Origin: JAVVUJ01 sp964461765
GTDB taxonomy: Bacteria > Bacillota > Clostridia > Peptostreptococcales > Anaerovoracaceae
DNA length: 21,308 bases
Assembly: GCA_964461765.1 (NCBI GenBank)
Contig: CAYWVS010000053.1
Location: 1 to 21,308, forward strand
Reading direction: 5' to 3'
A program made the position numbers and the translations under genes. The notes beneath the pieces are model-generated. The model made no database searches, had not been told where the DNA came from, and saw nothing but the letters and a program-made list of their open reading frames with translations. The stretch's first letter is position 1, and each line of letters begins with the position of its first letter. Of this stretch, positions 8,981 through 16,660 are shown piece after piece.

Positions 8981-9240
8981 CAATGATATACAGTGGAATC
9001 TGGTCCATACGCCTGCTCTGCATGCCAAAGATCACTAATTGCCTTTATATTCCGTCATATGGTCTTGTATGCTATCCATGTATGAAAAGGAATGACCATA
9101 AGATATTGAGAGCCAAATAAAAGAAATCTATTGGCTTTAATGCTCTGACTTTACATAACGGACAAAATTCTTCCCTTAAATTCCTCAAATGTTAAAAAGG
9201 AAAAAATGTTTCAGTAATGAAAACCTCTTAAGATTCATAT
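8981..9240. other. Gene-poor gap, possible decayed minus-strand remnant
   Basis: Most of the 393-base gap between the PilZ gene and the carboxypeptidase gene holds no credible gene. On the minus strand, short stretches look protein-like but are spread over different frames and broken by stops. One reads SDLWHAEQAYGPDSTVYH and stops at 8982-8980, immediately before the bidirectional hairpin, as a real gene end would. I cannot assign it to a family, and chance is a fair explanation. Short inverted repeats (ATGGTC near 9058 with GACCAT near 9093) also occur. Confidence 0.2.
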
Positions 9241-9246
9241 ATTGAA

Positions 9247-9290
9247 ATATAAAAGCCGACTATTGCAGTCATAGAAAAGGGCTTTTATAT
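9247..9290 (+). other. Stem-loop in the leader of the carboxypeptidase gene
   Basis: An 11-bp perfect stem, ATATAAAAGCC (9247-9257) with GGCTTTTATAT (9280-9290), sits 11 bases before the AGGAGG site of the downstream gene. Inside the loop, GACT (9258-9261) can pair with AGTC (9267-9270), or CTAT (9260-9263) with ATAG (9271-9274). No T run follows, so it is not a standard terminator. It may be a leader structure or an operator. Function unknown. Confidence 0.45.
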
Positions 9291-9312
9291 GATGAATTGT
9301 TAGGAGGTTTTT

Positions 9313-10554
9313 ATGTGGTTTAAGATAATAAAAATACATAGTTTGAAATCTGAAATATACCCTTTCAGATATTTTCGAACCTTAAAATTTGCACTTAGCT
9401 TTCTTTTAGCCATTACTTTAATGTGTTCATTTCCACTTCTTTCATTCGGAGAAAAACTGACTGATCCAAATAGCGGATGGGAAATCGATGGGAAAGCAGC
9501 GGTTCTTATGGATGCCGGCAGCGGTAAAGTGCTCTTCGACTATAAATCAAATGAAAAGCTGCCTATTGCAAGCGTTACAAAGGTTATGACCATGCTTTTG
9601 ATTTTAGAGGCGGTGGATAGAGGTCAAATTAGCTTGGAGGATCAAGTGACAGTCAGTGCAAAAGCTGCAAGCATGGGTGGCAGTCAAATGTTTTTGGAAA
9701 CAGGTGAGGTTCAGCCCTTGAAGCATTTAATGGAAGGGATTGCCATGGTTAGCGCTAATGATGCATGTGTAGCCGCGGCAGAGTATCACTCAGGCTCCAT
9801 TGAAATTTTTGTAGAGGCAATGAATAAACGTGCCGAAGAATTGGAAATGAAAAATACGCATTTTGTAAATACAAATGGATTACCTGTAGCAAATCACTAT
9901 TCTAGTGCATATGATGTAGGGATTATGTCGCGAGAGCTGTTAAAACATATTCATGAAAATGAAACATGGTTTACCACTTGGATGGATACCATGATGGTAG
10001 GATTGCCGGGGAAACAAACGGAGCTGGGATTAACAAATACCAACAGACTGGTTCGAACTTATCCCGGGGCCATTGGTCTCAAGACCGGTTTTACACAGGA
10101 TGCAATGTATTGCCTGTCTGGAGCAGCCAGAAAAGGTGATTTAACGTTAATCGCAGTTATCTTAGGAAGCCCAACCTCCCAAATTCGCTTTGCAGAAGCT
10201 ACCAAGCTTTTGGATTTTGGTTTTGCAAACTATGATGCTTTAAAGTTGGCTGAAAAGGGCGAGCCCATCGATGCATTAATTTTGGAAAAAGCATCACCTC
10301 GGGTAATCAATGCAGTAGCACCAGAGGATGTGGCTGTTTTAATTAAAAAGGGAGATAAAAAAGGCATACGTGGTGAATCCGTCTTTAATGTGATTCCCGA
10401 ATTGCCTATAACTCGAGGACAACAAATTGGGGAATTAGTAATTTATCAAAATGACATAGAAATTGACAGATACCCTCTGGTAGCTGAAGAAGATGTCCAT
10501 AAGGCCGGATACCTGGAACTATACATACGAATGCTAAAAGAGGGGGTACAATAA
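9313..10554 (+). CDS. dacF: D-alanyl-D-alanine carboxypeptidase (PBP5/DacF type, family S11)
   Basis: The enzyme removes the terminal D-Ala of peptidoglycan pentapeptides outside the membrane and so sets the level of cross-linking. The 413-residue product has an unusually long N region (about 25 residues) before the hydrophobic signal segment (about 26-45). The three penicillin-binding motifs are intact: SVTK (Ser87, Lys90), SAN (147-149) and KTG (257-259). A C-terminal beta domain follows, and the last residues (YLELYIRMLKEGV) form a likely amphipathic membrane-binding helix. ATG 9313 has AGGAGG five bases upstream. The symbol dacF is given by resemblance; vegetative DacA or spore-cortex DacB are alternatives the sequence cannot exclude. 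The next gene starts directly after the stop. Confidence 0.9.
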   Translation: MWFKIIKIHSLKSEIYPFRYFRTLKFALSFLLAITLMCSFPLLSFGEKLTDPNSGWEIDGKAAVLMDAGSGKVLFDYKSNEKLPIASVTKVMTMLLILEAVDRGQISLEDQVTVSAKAASMGGSQMFLETGEVQPLKHLMEGIAMVSANDACVAAAEYHSGSIEIFVEAMNKRAEELEMKNTHFVNTNGLPVANHYSSAYDVGIMSRELLKHIHENETWFTTWMDTMMVGLPGKQTELGLTNTNRLVRTYPGAIGLKTGFTQDAMYCLSGAARKGDLTLIAVILGSPTSQIRFAEATKLLDFGFANYDALKLAEKGEPIDALILEKASPRVINAVAPEDVAVLIKKGDKKGIRGESVFNVIPELPITRGQQIGELVIYQNDIEIDRYPLVAEEDVHKAGYLELYIRMLKEGVQ

Positions 10555-10773
10555 ATGAATGAGTATGTAATAGCCTTTTCATCATTTTATAAGGCCGTAT
10601 ACGCGCAGGAAAAATTAAACGAAAACCATATCAGATCCACTTTGAAGAAGTTACCACCCGAACTAATTCGATCCTGCGGGTATGGATTATACGTAAGAAC
10701 AAATTCTGTGGATAATATTAACAGAATATTAAGTAAAAATAAAATTGACACCAGGGGTGTATTTCAAGTATAA
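10555..10773 (+). CDS. DUF3343 protein (putative Se/S-carrier-like)
   Basis: This 72-residue protein matches the small DUF3343 family, found mainly in anaerobes and described as putative selenium/sulfur carriers. It has the N-terminal YVIAFSSFYKAVYAQEKL helix, a central strand region and the conserved SCGYGL motif whose Cys41 is the presumed carrier residue. The ATG follows the carboxypeptidase stop with no gap, and AGGGGG lies eight bases upstream inside that gene, so the two are translated from one message. This is an odd partner, as family members commonly sit beside selenium or sulfur-transfer genes, none of which is seen here. Family assignment is good; function is unproven. Confidence 0.8.
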   Translation: MNEYVIAFSSFYKAVYAQEKLNENHIRSTLKKLPPELIRSCGYGLYVRTNSVDNINRILSKNKIDTRGVFQV

Positions 10774-10796
10774 CTTTGTAACTTATTTTAAATATT

Positions 10797-10842
10797 GGGG
10801 AATATGATTGATAGAAATATGAATTGTATTCCCTATTTTCTT
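10797..10842 (+). terminator. Likely terminator after the DUF3343 gene
   Basis: GGGAATA (10798-10804) pairs with TATTCCC (10827-10833), extended by a G-T pair, around a 22-base loop in which two ATAT stretches may also pair. ATTTTCTTCTT follows. The stem is short and the loop long, so strength is uncertain, but the place between two transcription units fits. Confidence 0.5.
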
Positions 10843-10925
10843 CTTGCATTCATGTTGCTTTACCCTTAAAATAAATCTATATGGCAAGAAAGGTGCACAT
10901 GAAGTGTAGAGGTATTATTTATCAA

Positions 10926-12314
10926 ATGAAAAATTTATGGGGAGGTCGTTTTTCCAAACAGATGGACGACTATACAGCAGATTACAACGAATCTATCAGC
11001 TTTGATCACATCCTTTATCCCTACAGCATAGAGGCGAGTATCGCCCACGTTACTATGTTGGCAAAGCAGGGGATCATTTCTCAGGAGGAATGTGAGGAAA
11101 TCATAAAGGGCTTAAAAATAGTTAAAGAAAATATGGACAAGGGCTTGGTGGAATTTGATATTCAGGATGAAGATATCATGATGACCATTGAGAAAAACTT
11201 GATTGCAGAAATCGGTGATGTGGGAAAGAAACTCCATACGGCCAGAAGCAGAAATGACCAAAACGCAGTAGATGAAAAATTGTTCCTAAGGGATGCCACT
11301 AAGAAAACCGTGGATCTCATTAAGGATTTAATGCAAGTAATCATTGAAAAGGCTCAGGGAGAAAAGGACATTATCATGCCCGGTTTCACCCATATGCAAC
11401 ATGCACAGCCCATTACCGTAGGCTTTTATTATATGGCTCATTTCCAAGGCTTTATGAGAGACGTGGAGCGATTCATTTCCTCTTACGGGAGACTGAACAG
11501 GAATCCATTGGGCGCTTGTGCTATGGCAGGAACCACCTTGCCTACAGATAGAATGGAAACAACCAAAGCCTTAGGCTTTGCAGTGCCCACAGACAATGCC
11601 ATGGATACGGTAGGGGACAGGGATTTTATTGCAGAATACCTGTTTAACGCTGCACTTTGCATGAGCCACATCAGTGGTTTTGCAGAGGAAATTATCGTCT
11701 TTAATTCTCAAGAATTTAGCTTTATAGATATCGACGATAGTTTTTGCACGGGAAGCAGTATCATGCCCCAGAAGAAAAACCCCGACATTGCAGAGTTAGC
11801 CAGAGGAAAAGCAGGAAGAACCATCGGCAATCTGACCACCCTTTTGACCGTGTTAAAGGGTACTTTCCTGACCCTCAACAAGGACTATCAAGAGGACAAG
11901 GAGCCCCTATTTGATAGCATTCACACTCTGAACAGAAGCTTATATATCTTCGCTAGGATGTTAGAAAAAATCAGCTTTAGAGAAGAGATTCTAAAGGAAC
12001 ACTTGAAGAAAGGTTTTATCAATGCCACGGATATTGCAGAATACTTGGTGTGTTGTGATGTACCGTTTCGTGATGCCCATGAAATCGTAGGTTCCATGGT
12101 GAAGTATTGCGAAGGAAAGAAGATTACCTTTGAAGACCTTACTCCGGAAGATTTGGCAGGGATGAAGCTGCCGGTGCAATTGACGGATCTGAGTGCTTTT
12201 TCCATTGAAAATTGTGTTAAAAACCGAAAGAGCCTGGGGGGCACATCTCCGGAGGATGTAGAGCGACAGATCAACAATGCCAAAGCCTTTTTGAAGTCAG
12301 TGGAACAGTGGTAA
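10926..12314 (+). CDS. argH: Argininosuccinate lyase
   Basis: ArgH splits argininosuccinate into arginine and fumarate, the last step of arginine synthesis. The 462-residue product is of standard length. Motifs of the fumarase/aspartase superfamily are complete: LWGGRFSK at the N terminus, HTARSRNDQ (104-112), THMQHAQP (155-162) and the catalytic-serine loop GSSIMPQKKNP (276-286). I chose ATG 10926 because homologues begin close to MKLWGGRF; its AGAGG site is 13 bases away, which is long. An in-frame ATG at 10899 has a better-placed AAAGG and would add nine residues, so the true start is open. The partner argG is not in the window; the next genes are the two subunits of fumarase, which consumes its product. 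Confidence 0.95.
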   Translation: MKNLWGGRFSKQMDDYTADYNESISFDHILYPYSIEASIAHVTMLAKQGIISQEECEEIIKGLKIVKENMDKGLVEFDIQDEDIMMTIEKNLIAEIGDVGKKLHTARSRNDQNAVDEKLFLRDATKKTVDLIKDLMQVIIEKAQGEKDIIMPGFTHMQHAQPITVGFYYMAHFQGFMRDVERFISSYGRLNRNPLGACAMAGTTLPTDRMETTKALGFAVPTDNAMDTVGDRDFIAEYLFNAALCMSHISGFAEEIIVFNSQEFSFIDIDDSFCTGSSIMPQKKNPDIAELARGKAGRTIGNLTTLLTVLKGTFLTLNKDYQEDKEPLFDSIHTLNRSLYIFARMLEKISFREEILKEHLKKGFINATDIAEYLVCCDVPFRDAHEIVGSMVKYCEGKKITFEDLTPEDLAGMKLPVQLTDLSAFSIENCVKNRKSLGGTSPEDVERQINNAKAFLKSVEQW

Positions 12315-12327
12315 AGAAAGAAGAACT

Positions 12328-13167
12328 ATGCGAGAAATTAAATGTGAAGAGATTACATCAGCAGTAAAAACCCTTTTCTGGGAAGCAAACTGGTGCTTAA
12401 ACGACGATATTCGAGAAAGCCTCCGGGAAGGAATCTCGGGAGAAGAAAGCCGAACAGGTAAATTTTTGCTGGAAAAAATACTGGAAAATGCGGACTTGGC
12501 AGTGGAAAAAAGACGACCCATGTGTCAGGATACCGGCATGGCCATCGTCTTTGTAGAGCTTGGTCAGCAGGTTAGTATTACCGGGGGACTGCTTGAGGAT
12601 GCCATCCAACAGGGGGTGGCTCAGGCCTATGATTTGGATATGCGAAAAAGTGTTGTCCAGGATCCTTTTGACAGGAAAAATACGGGCAATAACACACCTG
12701 CCGTCATTCATTACGACATCGTGGAAGGAGATAGTCTAAAGCTTTCAGTTATGCCAAAGGGCTTTGGAAGTGAAAATATGAGTGCATTAAAAATGCTAAC
12801 CCCTGCAGATGGAGTAGAGGGATTTAAAAACTTTGTCTTGGATACGGTAAAAAATGCAGGCTCCAATCCTTGCCCACCCATGGTGGTGGGAGTGGGGGTA
12901 GGAGGTACCTTTGAAAAGGTGGCACTTCTGGCGAAAAAAGCATTACTCAGACCTATTTCGGAAAGAAACCCCAACTCTTTCTATGGAGCTTTAGAAGAAG
13001 AGCTATTGAAAAAAATAAACGACACAGGCATTGGACCCCAAGGTTTGGGAGGCAGGATTACCGCATTGGGTGTCCTCATAGAGTCTTTTCCCACACATAT
13101 TGCGGGGCTTCCTGTGGCCGTCAATATTTCATGCCACGCCACAAGGCATAGATCTGTGATTATTTAA
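12328..13167 (+). CDS. fumA: Class I fumarate hydratase, alpha subunit
   Basis: With the beta subunit this forms an oxygen-sensitive [4Fe-4S] hydro-lyase that interconverts fumarate and malate. The 279-residue product has the three cluster cysteines: Cys66 (RRPMCQDTG), Cys182 (SNPCPPMVVG) and Cys269 (ISCHATRH). The glycine-rich GVGVGGTFEKVALLAKKALLRP block and the GLGGRITALGV motif are typical. Tartrate dehydratase alpha (TtdA) is the closest alternative, but the argH neighbour favours fumarase. It begins 13 bases after argH with only a weak AAGAAG site, so coupling to argH is likely. The last codons and stop lie in the first unit of a 24-base tandem repeat that fills the spacer to the beta gene. 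Confidence 0.93.
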   Translation: MREIKCEEITSAVKTLFWEANWCLNDDIRESLREGISGEESRTGKFLLEKILENADLAVEKRRPMCQDTGMAIVFVELGQQVSITGGLLEDAIQQGVAQAYDLDMRKSVVQDPFDRKNTGNNTPAVIHYDIVEGDSLKLSVMPKGFGSENMSALKMLTPADGVEGFKNFVLDTVKNAGSNPCPPMVVGVGVGGTFEKVALLAKKALLRPISERNPNSFYGALEEELLKKINDTGIGPQGLGGRITALGVLIESFPTHIAGLPVAVNISCHATRHRSVII

Positions 13168-13266
13168 AAGGTTAAATCTATGTTTTTGTAAAAGATTAAA
13201 TCTATGGTTCTGTAAAAGCTTTAAATCTATAATTCTTTAAAGCTTAAATCTATGCAATTTAAGATT
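13152..13266 (+). repeat. 24-base tandem repeat, five degenerate units, starting inside the end of fumA
   Basis: The unit is roughly ATCTATGnTTCTGTAAAAGnTTAA. ATCT recurs at 13152, 13176, 13200, 13225 and 13248, giving spacings of 24, 24, 25 and 23 bases. The nine-base TTAAATCTA is identical in units two to five (13172, 13196, 13221, 13244). The first unit covers the last fumA codons and its stop, so the array probably grew from the gene's own 3' end. No hairpin is evident in one unit. Confidence 0.85.
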
Positions 13267-13291
13267 TTAGAATCAGGGGATAGCTAAACAT

Positions 13292-13381
13292 AATCGATAA
13301 TGAAATTAGTAAAAAGAAATTTATAAAAATTTATTTTATAAAATAATTTATTATTAAAAACTCAGAATTAAATTATCGATT
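13292..13381. repeat. AT-rich inverted-repeat segment between fumA and fumB
   Basis: AATCGATAAT (13292-13301) and its exact complement ATTATCGATT (13372-13381) flank a 70-base, almost pure A/T interior. The interior holds its own 9-bp hairpin, TTTATAAAA followed by TTTTATAAA. The whole 90 bases can fold into one long structure, and TTTCTTTTATT follows the right arm. It could be a processing or termination structure, a promoter region or a tiny non-autonomous element; no clear target duplication is seen. Confidence 0.5.
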
Positions 13382-13437
13382 TTTCTTTTATTAAATGCTA
13401 ATGTAAAATTTCAGTTAGGAATATGAAAAAGTGAAAT

Positions 13438-14037
13438 ATGGATACGATAAATAAGGAAATCGAAATAACACTTCCTCTGACTGAGGAAAAGGTGAAAAGC
13501 TTAAAGGCAGGGGATCAAGTGCTCCTGTCAGGCAGTCTCCTTACAGCTAGAGACGCTGCTCATAAAAGAATGGTGGATACATTGCAGAATGGGGAGTCTA
13601 TGCCTGTAGAGCTTCAAAATCAGACTATCTACTATGTAGGCGCATGTCCTTCTGCTTCAGGGGAAATCATGGGGCCTGCAGGACCTACCACCTCGGGAAG
13701 AATGGATCCCTACACTCCTCTACTCATTGAAAAAGGTTTGCGGGGTATGATTGGAAAAGGTCACCGCAGTCAAGGGGTTAAAGATGCTATGAAGGAGCAT
13801 AAGGCGGTGTATTTTGCAGCCATTGGAGGGGCAGCCCTTCTCATGGCGGAGAGTGTTAAAAGCGTAGAAGTCATAGCCTATGAGGATCTGGGAACGGAAG
13901 CAATAAAAAAAATATATGTTGAAAATATGCCTTTAATCGTCGTGACGGACAGCGAAGGCAATGATTTATATGACAGTGAACCCAAAAAATATCAAAGGGA
14001 TGGAAAAGAGGAAGGATATGTCAATGGGAACAGGTAA
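13438..14037 (+). CDS. fumB: Class I fumarate hydratase, beta subunit
   Basis: This is the second subunit of the Fe-S fumarase. The 199-residue product shows the beta-subunit motifs: LLSGSLLTARDAAHKRM (about 29-45), the YYVGACPSASGEIMGPAGPTTSGRMDPYTP region (about 65-94), GMIGKGHRS and AAIGGAALLMAESVKSVEVIAYEDLG. The end, after about 183, is a charged extension (YQRDGKEEGYVNGNR) that overlaps the next gene. ATG 13438 has only GTGAA upstream. A better AGGA site serves an ATG at 13423 in the same frame, which meets a TGA after three codons. The 270-base spacer from fumA is unusual, since these subunits are normally adjacent or fused. Confidence 0.93.
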   Translation: MDTINKEIEITLPLTEEKVKSLKAGDQVLLSGSLLTARDAAHKRMVDTLQNGESMPVELQNQTIYYVGACPSASGEIMGPAGPTTSGRMDPYTPLLIEKGLRGMIGKGHRSQGVKDAMKEHKAVYFAAIGGAALLMAESVKSVEVIAYEDLGTEAIKKIYVENMPLIVVTDSEGNDLYDSEPKKYQRDGKEEGYVNGNR

Positions 14038-15448
14038 GGATACCCTTAGAACTGAGGGAAAGGAAATTCTTGTGGAATCGGAAAGTCAGACATACATCAA
14101 CGGATACATGGAAAGAGCCAGAGTGGCTCTAAAGGAATACGAGGCCTATACTCAGGAGCAAGTAGATCAAATCGTTACAGCAGTAGCTAAGGTGGTTTAC
14201 GATCATGCAGAAGAATTGGCTGAAATTGCCGTGGAAGAAAGCGGAATGGGAAATGTGACGGATAAGATAGCCAAAAACAAAGGGAAATCCCTTATGATAG
14301 CTCATCATCTGAAGGATAAAAAATCCGTGGGCATCATTGAGAGAGACGAGTCCACAGGAATTACCAAGGTGGCTAAGCCCAAGGGCATTGTTGCTGCCAT
14401 TACACCTTGCACCAATCCCATCGTAACCCCCATGAGCAATGCCATGTTTGCATTGAAAGGGCGAAATGTGATTATCATTACTCCACACCATAAAGCCATC
14501 AAATCCAGTACCATGACAGTAGATCTTATTAATGAACAATTAGAAAAGTTGGGTGCACCTAAAAATATCATTCAAATTTTAGACCAACAATCCAGAGAAA
14601 ATACGAAACACTTAATCTCCTCCGCCGATGTGGTGGTAGCCACAGGGGGGATGGGTATGGTAAAGGCGGCCTATAGCAGTGGAAAACCGGCACTTGGGGT
14701 AGGAGCAGGAAACGTACAGTGTATCATCGATAAGGATGCCAATCTGGAAGAGGTGATCCCTAAAATTATTACAGGTAGGGCCTTTGACTTCGGCATTATT
14801 TGTTCCGCCGAACAGACCGTAATTTTGCCCGAGGAATCCTATGAAAAAGCCATAAAAATCTTTGAAGGAAATGGAGCTTATCACGTTAAGGCAGAGGAAA
14901 GGCAAGCATTTCGAGATGCCGTTTTTCAAGAAGGTGCCATGAATCGGCACGCAGTGGGACAATCCCCTCAGACCGTTGGAAAATTGGCTGGAAAAAACCT
15001 GGAGTCGGATGTAAAGGTGATTCTAATAGATGCAGATGGATGGGGGGCAGAGGATGTGATCGCCAAGGAAAAAATGTGTCCCGTCATGGCTATCTATCAA
15101 TATAAGGATTTTAAAGAAGCCGTAGCCATTGCCAAAACCAACTTAGAGGTGGAGGGAAAGGGCCACAGCGTCAGCATCCATTCCAATACTGTTGAAAATA
15201 TAGAATATGCAGGGGAACATTTAGATGTTTCCAGATTTGTCGTCAATCAGGTTTGCGCTACCAGTGCGGGGGGAAGCTTTCATAATGGCTTAGCACCCAC
15301 CAATACATTGGGTTGTGGATCTTGGGGTAACAACAGCATTTCGGAAAATTTAGATTATCATCACCTCATTAATATTTCCAGAATCGCTTATTTTAAACCG
15401 GATGCAAAAGTACCCACTTATGAGGAAACTTTTGCTAATGGATTTTAA
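14018..15448 (+). CDS. sucD: CoA-acylating aldehyde dehydrogenase, SucD-like (succinate-semialdehyde dehydrogenase)
   Basis: The family reduces an acyl-CoA to the aldehyde with NAD(P)H, or runs the reverse. The 476-residue product follows the Clostridium kluyveri SucD pattern as I recall it: KDKKSVGII, VAKPKGIVAAITPCTNPIV, GVGAGN, catalytic Cys262 in GIICSAEQ, KEKMCPV, and the near-identical end with TLGCGSWGNNSISENL and HLINISRIAYF. Substrate is therefore probably succinyl-CoA/succinate semialdehyde, but related enzymes use other acyl groups, so the symbol is tentative. ATG 14018 has GAGGAAGG upstream and overlaps fumB by 20 bases; earlier in-frame starts are further inside fumB and lack a site. 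No 4-hydroxybutyrate dehydrogenase or CoA transferase is in the window. Confidence 0.85.
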   Translation: MSMGTGKDTLRTEGKEILVESESQTYINGYMERARVALKEYEAYTQEQVDQIVTAVAKVVYDHAEELAEIAVEESGMGNVTDKIAKNKGKSLMIAHHLKDKKSVGIIERDESTGITKVAKPKGIVAAITPCTNPIVTPMSNAMFALKGRNVIIITPHHKAIKSSTMTVDLINEQLEKLGAPKNIIQILDQQSRENTKHLISSADVVVATGGMGMVKAAYSSGKPALGVGAGNVQCIIDKDANLEEVIPKIITGRAFDFGIICSAEQTVILPEESYEKAIKIFEGNGAYHVKAEERQAFRDAVFQEGAMNRHAVGQSPQTVGKLAGKNLESDVKVILIDADGWGAEDVIAKEKMCPVMAIYQYKDFKEAVAIAKTNLEVEGKGHSVSIHSNTVENIEYAGEHLDVSRFVVNQVCATSAGGSFHNGLAPTNTLGCGSWGNNSISENLDYHHLINISRIAYFKPDAKVPTYEETFANGF

Positions 15449-15505
15449 ACCTCTGGGTATACTAAGGGAGAATGACATATTTTAGTAAAGATAAAGGAGA
15501 AAATC

Positions 15506-16615
15506 ATGGATAGCAGGACAAAAAAATTAGCGGAAGTGTTGGTTCACTATTCCTGTAAATTAAAAAAGGGAGAAAAGATTTTAATTTCCTATGAGGGAGA
15601 ATGTGCAAAGCCTCTGGTAAAGCTTTTGATTAAAGAAGTATATGCCACAGGTGGTTACCCTTACGTTGAAATTCGGGACTCTTCTATAAATAGAGAAATT
15701 TTGCTTCATTGTGAAGAAGAACAAATGGAATTTATGAAGGAATACCAATTAGCTCAGATGCAAGGAATGGATGCATACATCGCTATTCGAGGAGGTCTCA
15801 ATACTTCAGAGCTATCGGATGTACCTTCGGCCAAATTAAATATGCATAGTAAGATTTTGCGTCCGGTACTGGATTATAGGGTAAACAAAACGAAATGGGT
15901 GGTGCTCAGATACCCCAATGAATCCATGGCACAGTTGGCAAATACTAGCATGGAATCCTTTGAAGATTTATATTACAATGTTTGTACTTTGGACTACGGA
16001 AAGATGTCCAAGGCCATGGATCCTTTGGTGGATTTAATGAATAAAACAGACAAGGTGAAAATTACAGGCAAGGACACAGAGCTGACATTTTCTATAAAAG
16101 ATATCAATGCTGTAAAATGCGATGGAGAGAGAAATATTCCAGACGGAGAAGTGTATGCTGCTCCTGTTAGGGATTCTGTAAACGGCATCATTTCCTATAA
16201 TACTCCTTCCGAGGAGCAGGGCTTCACCTTTGAAAACATCGTCTTTGAGGTGAAAGACGGAAAGATTGTCAAGGCTTCAGCCAATAATTCTGACAGAATC
16301 AATGAGCTTTTAGACACGGATGAGGGTGCCCGATACTTCGGAGAATTTGCCATCGGTGTTAACCCATATATCCTTAACCCCATGAAGGACACCTTGTTTG
16401 ATGAGAAGATTGCAGGCAGCTTCCATTTGACTCCCGGAGCTGCGTACAAGGATGCATTTAACGGAAATAAATCCGCAGTCCACTGGGATTTGGTAATGAT
16501 TCAAAGACCGGAATATGGCGGAGGAGAGATTTGGTTTGATGATGTGCTGATTCGCAAGGATGGTTTATTTGTATTGAAGGAGTTGGAAGGGCTCAACCCT
16601 GAAAATCTTAAGTAG
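15506..16615 (+). CDS. M29 family aminopeptidase (AmpS/PepS type)
   Basis: This is a metal-dependent cytoplasmic aminopeptidase that trims N-terminal residues from peptides. The 369-residue product is somewhat shorter than the usual 400 or so, mainly in the N-terminal part. The likely dinuclear metal-site residues are all present: Glu215 (PDGEVYAAP), Glu280 (FGEFAIGVNP), His307 (SFHLTPG), Tyr314, and His326 with Asp328 (AVHWDLV). ATG 15506 has AAAGGAG upstream. The 57-base spacer after the aldehyde dehydrogenase has no terminator, so joint transcription is possible; a peptide- or amino-acid-fermenting life would explain the company. No signal peptide. Confidence 0.92.
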   Translation: MDSRTKKLAEVLVHYSCKLKKGEKILISYEGECAKPLVKLLIKEVYATGGYPYVEIRDSSINREILLHCEEEQMEFMKEYQLAQMQGMDAYIAIRGGLNTSELSDVPSAKLNMHSKILRPVLDYRVNKTKWVVLRYPNESMAQLANTSMESFEDLYYNVCTLDYGKMSKAMDPLVDLMNKTDKVKITGKDTELTFSIKDINAVKCDGERNIPDGEVYAAPVRDSVNGIISYNTPSEEQGFTFENIVFEVKDGKIVKASANNSDRINELLDTDEGARYFGEFAIGVNPYILNPMKDTLFDEKIAGSFHLTPGAAYKDAFNGNKSAVHWDLVMIQRPEYGGGEIWFDDVLIRKDGLFVLKELEGLNPENLK

Positions 16616-16660
16616 AGGCCGAGAAAAGATGTTGAACTTCCACCTGATTTGGAGTAAAAG

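Noticed and set aside
11921..12283. 120-codon open frame on the minus strand inside argH
   Set aside because: Antisense shadow of a conserved lyase; the product looks like low-complexity Ser/Phe-rich translation with no recognisable motif.
13961..14017. Earlier in-frame ATG codons for the aldehyde dehydrogenase
   Set aside because: They would extend the overlap with fumB and give a non-conserved N terminus; ATG 14018 has a strong GAGGAAGG site.
14129..14539. 136-codon open frame on the minus strand inside the aldehyde dehydrogenase gene
   Set aside because: It is antisense to a highly conserved enzyme, has no ribosome site worth noting and its His/Cys/Gly-rich product resembles no family; it mirrors the codon pattern of the real gene.
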